A DNA stretch of 5,709 bases, taken from the NCBI GenBank assembly GCA_018820745.1, contig JAHJNP010000352.1, forward strand, positions 1 to 5,709, given 5' to 3'. Shown one piece after another: positions 4,702 to 5,709 of the stretch (the first letter of the stretch is position 1; each line of letters begins with the position of its first letter). The notes below the pieces were generated by a model. It saw nothing but the letters and a program-made list of their open reading frames with translations. It was not told the origin of the DNA and ran no database searches. The DNA is from Gammaproteobacteria bacterium. Its GTDB lineage: Bacteria > Pseudomonadota > Gammaproteobacteria > Burkholderiales > Thiobacillaceae. Made by a program: the position numbers and the translations under genes.

Positions 4702-5709
4702 ATGTGCGGCATTGTCGGCGCGGTTGCGCAACGTAACGTCGTTCCCATTCTGCTCGAAGGGCTGCGGCGCCTCGAATACCGCGGCTACGATTCAGCCGGG
4801 CTGGTCATCATCGACGGTGGTCTGCAGCGGGTGCGCAGCGTCGGCCGCGTCGCCGGGCTGGCGGAGGCGTGTGCGGCGCAGCAGGTGCACGGCAACCTCG
4901 GCATCGCGCACACGCGCTGGGCCACCCACGGTGCGCCGTCGGAGGCCAACGCGCACCCGCACGTCAGCGGCGGGCTGGCGGTGGTGCACAACGGCATCAT
5001 CGAAAACCATGAAGCGCTGCGCACCCGGCTCAAGGCGGCCGGGTTCACCTTCACCTCGGAGACCGATACCGAAGTGATCGCCCATCTGGTCGAACTGTAT
5101 TACCGCCAGTCGAAAGACCTGCTCGCCGCCACGCGCGCGGCGGTAGCCGAGCTCGAAGGCGCCTACGCCATCGGCGTGGTGAGCGAAGACTCACCGCATC
5201 GGTTGATCTGCGCGCGCAAGGGTAGCCCGCTGCTGATCGGTCTCGGCATCGAGGAAAACTTCATCGCCTCCGACGTCTCGGCGCTGCTGCCGGTGACCCA
5301 GCGCGTGATGTACCTGGAAGAGGGCGACGTCGCCGACATCGGCCTGCTGTCGGTGACGGTGTACGACGCTGCTGGCAATAAAGCCGACCGCAGCGTGCAC
5401 ATTTCCGAACTCTCGGCCGACATGGCGGAGCTTGGCAATTACCGCCACTTCATGCAGAAGGAAATCCACGAGCAGCCGCGCGCGCTGACCGACACGCTGC
5501 TGACTGCCGTGACGCAGGATAGCGTGCAGCCCGAATGGTTCGGCTACGATGCCAAGGACGTATTGGGCAAGGTGAACGCGGTGACCTTCCTCGCCTGCGG
5601 CACCAGCTATCATGCGGCGAAAGTGGCCACTTACTGGCTGGAAGAGATCGCCGGCATCCCGGCGTATGCCGAAATCGCCAGCGAGTACCGCTACCGCACC
5701 ACGGTGCCC
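4702..5709 (+). CDS. glmS: Glutamine-fructose-6-phosphate aminotransferase, 5' part (3' end outside window)
   Basis: GlmS converts fructose-6-phosphate and glutamine to glucosamine-6-phosphate and glutamate, the first committed step to UDP-GlcNAc, in the cytosol. The frame is open from ATG 4702 to the last base, 336 codons; the family has about 609 residues. The protein starts MCGIVGAV, so Cys2 becomes the N-terminal nucleophile of the glutaminase domain once Met is removed. Further signatures are LLEGLRRLEYRGYDSAG, HTRWATHG, NAHPH, HNGIIENH, SETDTEVIAHL, GSPLLIGLG, FIASD and the hinge-region MQKEIHEQP. The first sugar-isomerase (SIS) domain has begun, with LACGTSYH (Cys299). GGAG (4690-4693) lies 8 nt before ATG. 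No stop codon is visible. It likely shares a transcript with glmU, which acts later in the same pathway. No glmS ribozyme is seen upstream. Confidence 0.98.
   Translation, partial: MCGIVGAVAQRNVVPILLEGLRRLEYRGYDSAGLVIIDGGLQRVRSVGRVAGLAEACAAQQVHGNLGIAHTRWATHGAPSEANAHPHVSGGLAVVHNGIIENHEALRTRLKAAGFTFTSETDTEVIAHLVELYYRQSKDLLAATRAAVAELEGAYAIGVVSEDSPHRLICARKGSPLLIGLGIEENFIASDVSALLPVTQRVMYLEEGDVADIGLLSVTVYDAAGNKADRSVHISELSADMAELGNYRHFMQKEIHEQPRALTDTLLTAVTQDSVQPEWFGYDAKDVLGKVNAVTFLACGTSYHAAKVATYWLEEIAGIPAYAEIASEYRYRTTVP

Overview
The window looks like a chromosomal housekeeping locus from a GC-rich proteobacterium, most likely a betaproteobacterium. This rests on recognising the gene neighbourhood (end of the F1Fo ATP synthase operon followed by glmU and glmS) and the protein sequences; no database search was possible and I do not name a genus. 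All supported genes lie on the + strand.

Layout: (1) 1-577, 3' part of atpD (ATP synthase beta). (2) 578-683, a gap filled mostly by an inverted array of degenerate 7-bp repeats. (3) 684-1106, atpC (epsilon), closed by a clear intrinsic terminator at 1125-1154. (4) 1411-2094 and 2368-3027, two tandem paralogous genes for small secreted proteins: signal peptide, short Cys-pair module, Pro/Ala-rich linker, OmpA-like peptidoglycan-binding domain. Each has its own strong terminator (2114-2143; 3051-3082) and they share a short conserved leader, so they look like independent transcription units inserted between the atp and glm genes. (5) 3201-4580, glmU. (6) 4581-4701, a gap with a second inverted heptad-repeat element and a 29-codon ORF that ends 2 nt before glmS. 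(7) 4702-5709, the first 336 codons of glmS, cut by the window end.

GlmS and GlmU catalyse the first and last two steps of UDP-GlcNAc synthesis, so this end of the window feeds peptidoglycan and LPS, while the OmpA-like proteins probably bind finished peptidoglycan in the periplasm. AtpD and AtpC belong to the membrane ATP synthase.

Most notable: (a) two related heptad-repeat hairpin elements, one in each tight intra-operon gap. The second encodes the C-terminal tail and stop codon of GlmU, carries a perfect four-run G-quadruplex motif on the minus strand, and contains a well-placed short ORF whose frame relative to glmS depends on heptad copy number. (b) The first OmpA-like paralog has Cys in place of the near-invariant peptidoglycan-binding Asp of the GHTD motif, while its neighbour keeps Asp. 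No CRISPR, insertion sequence, tRNA or rRNA was seen.
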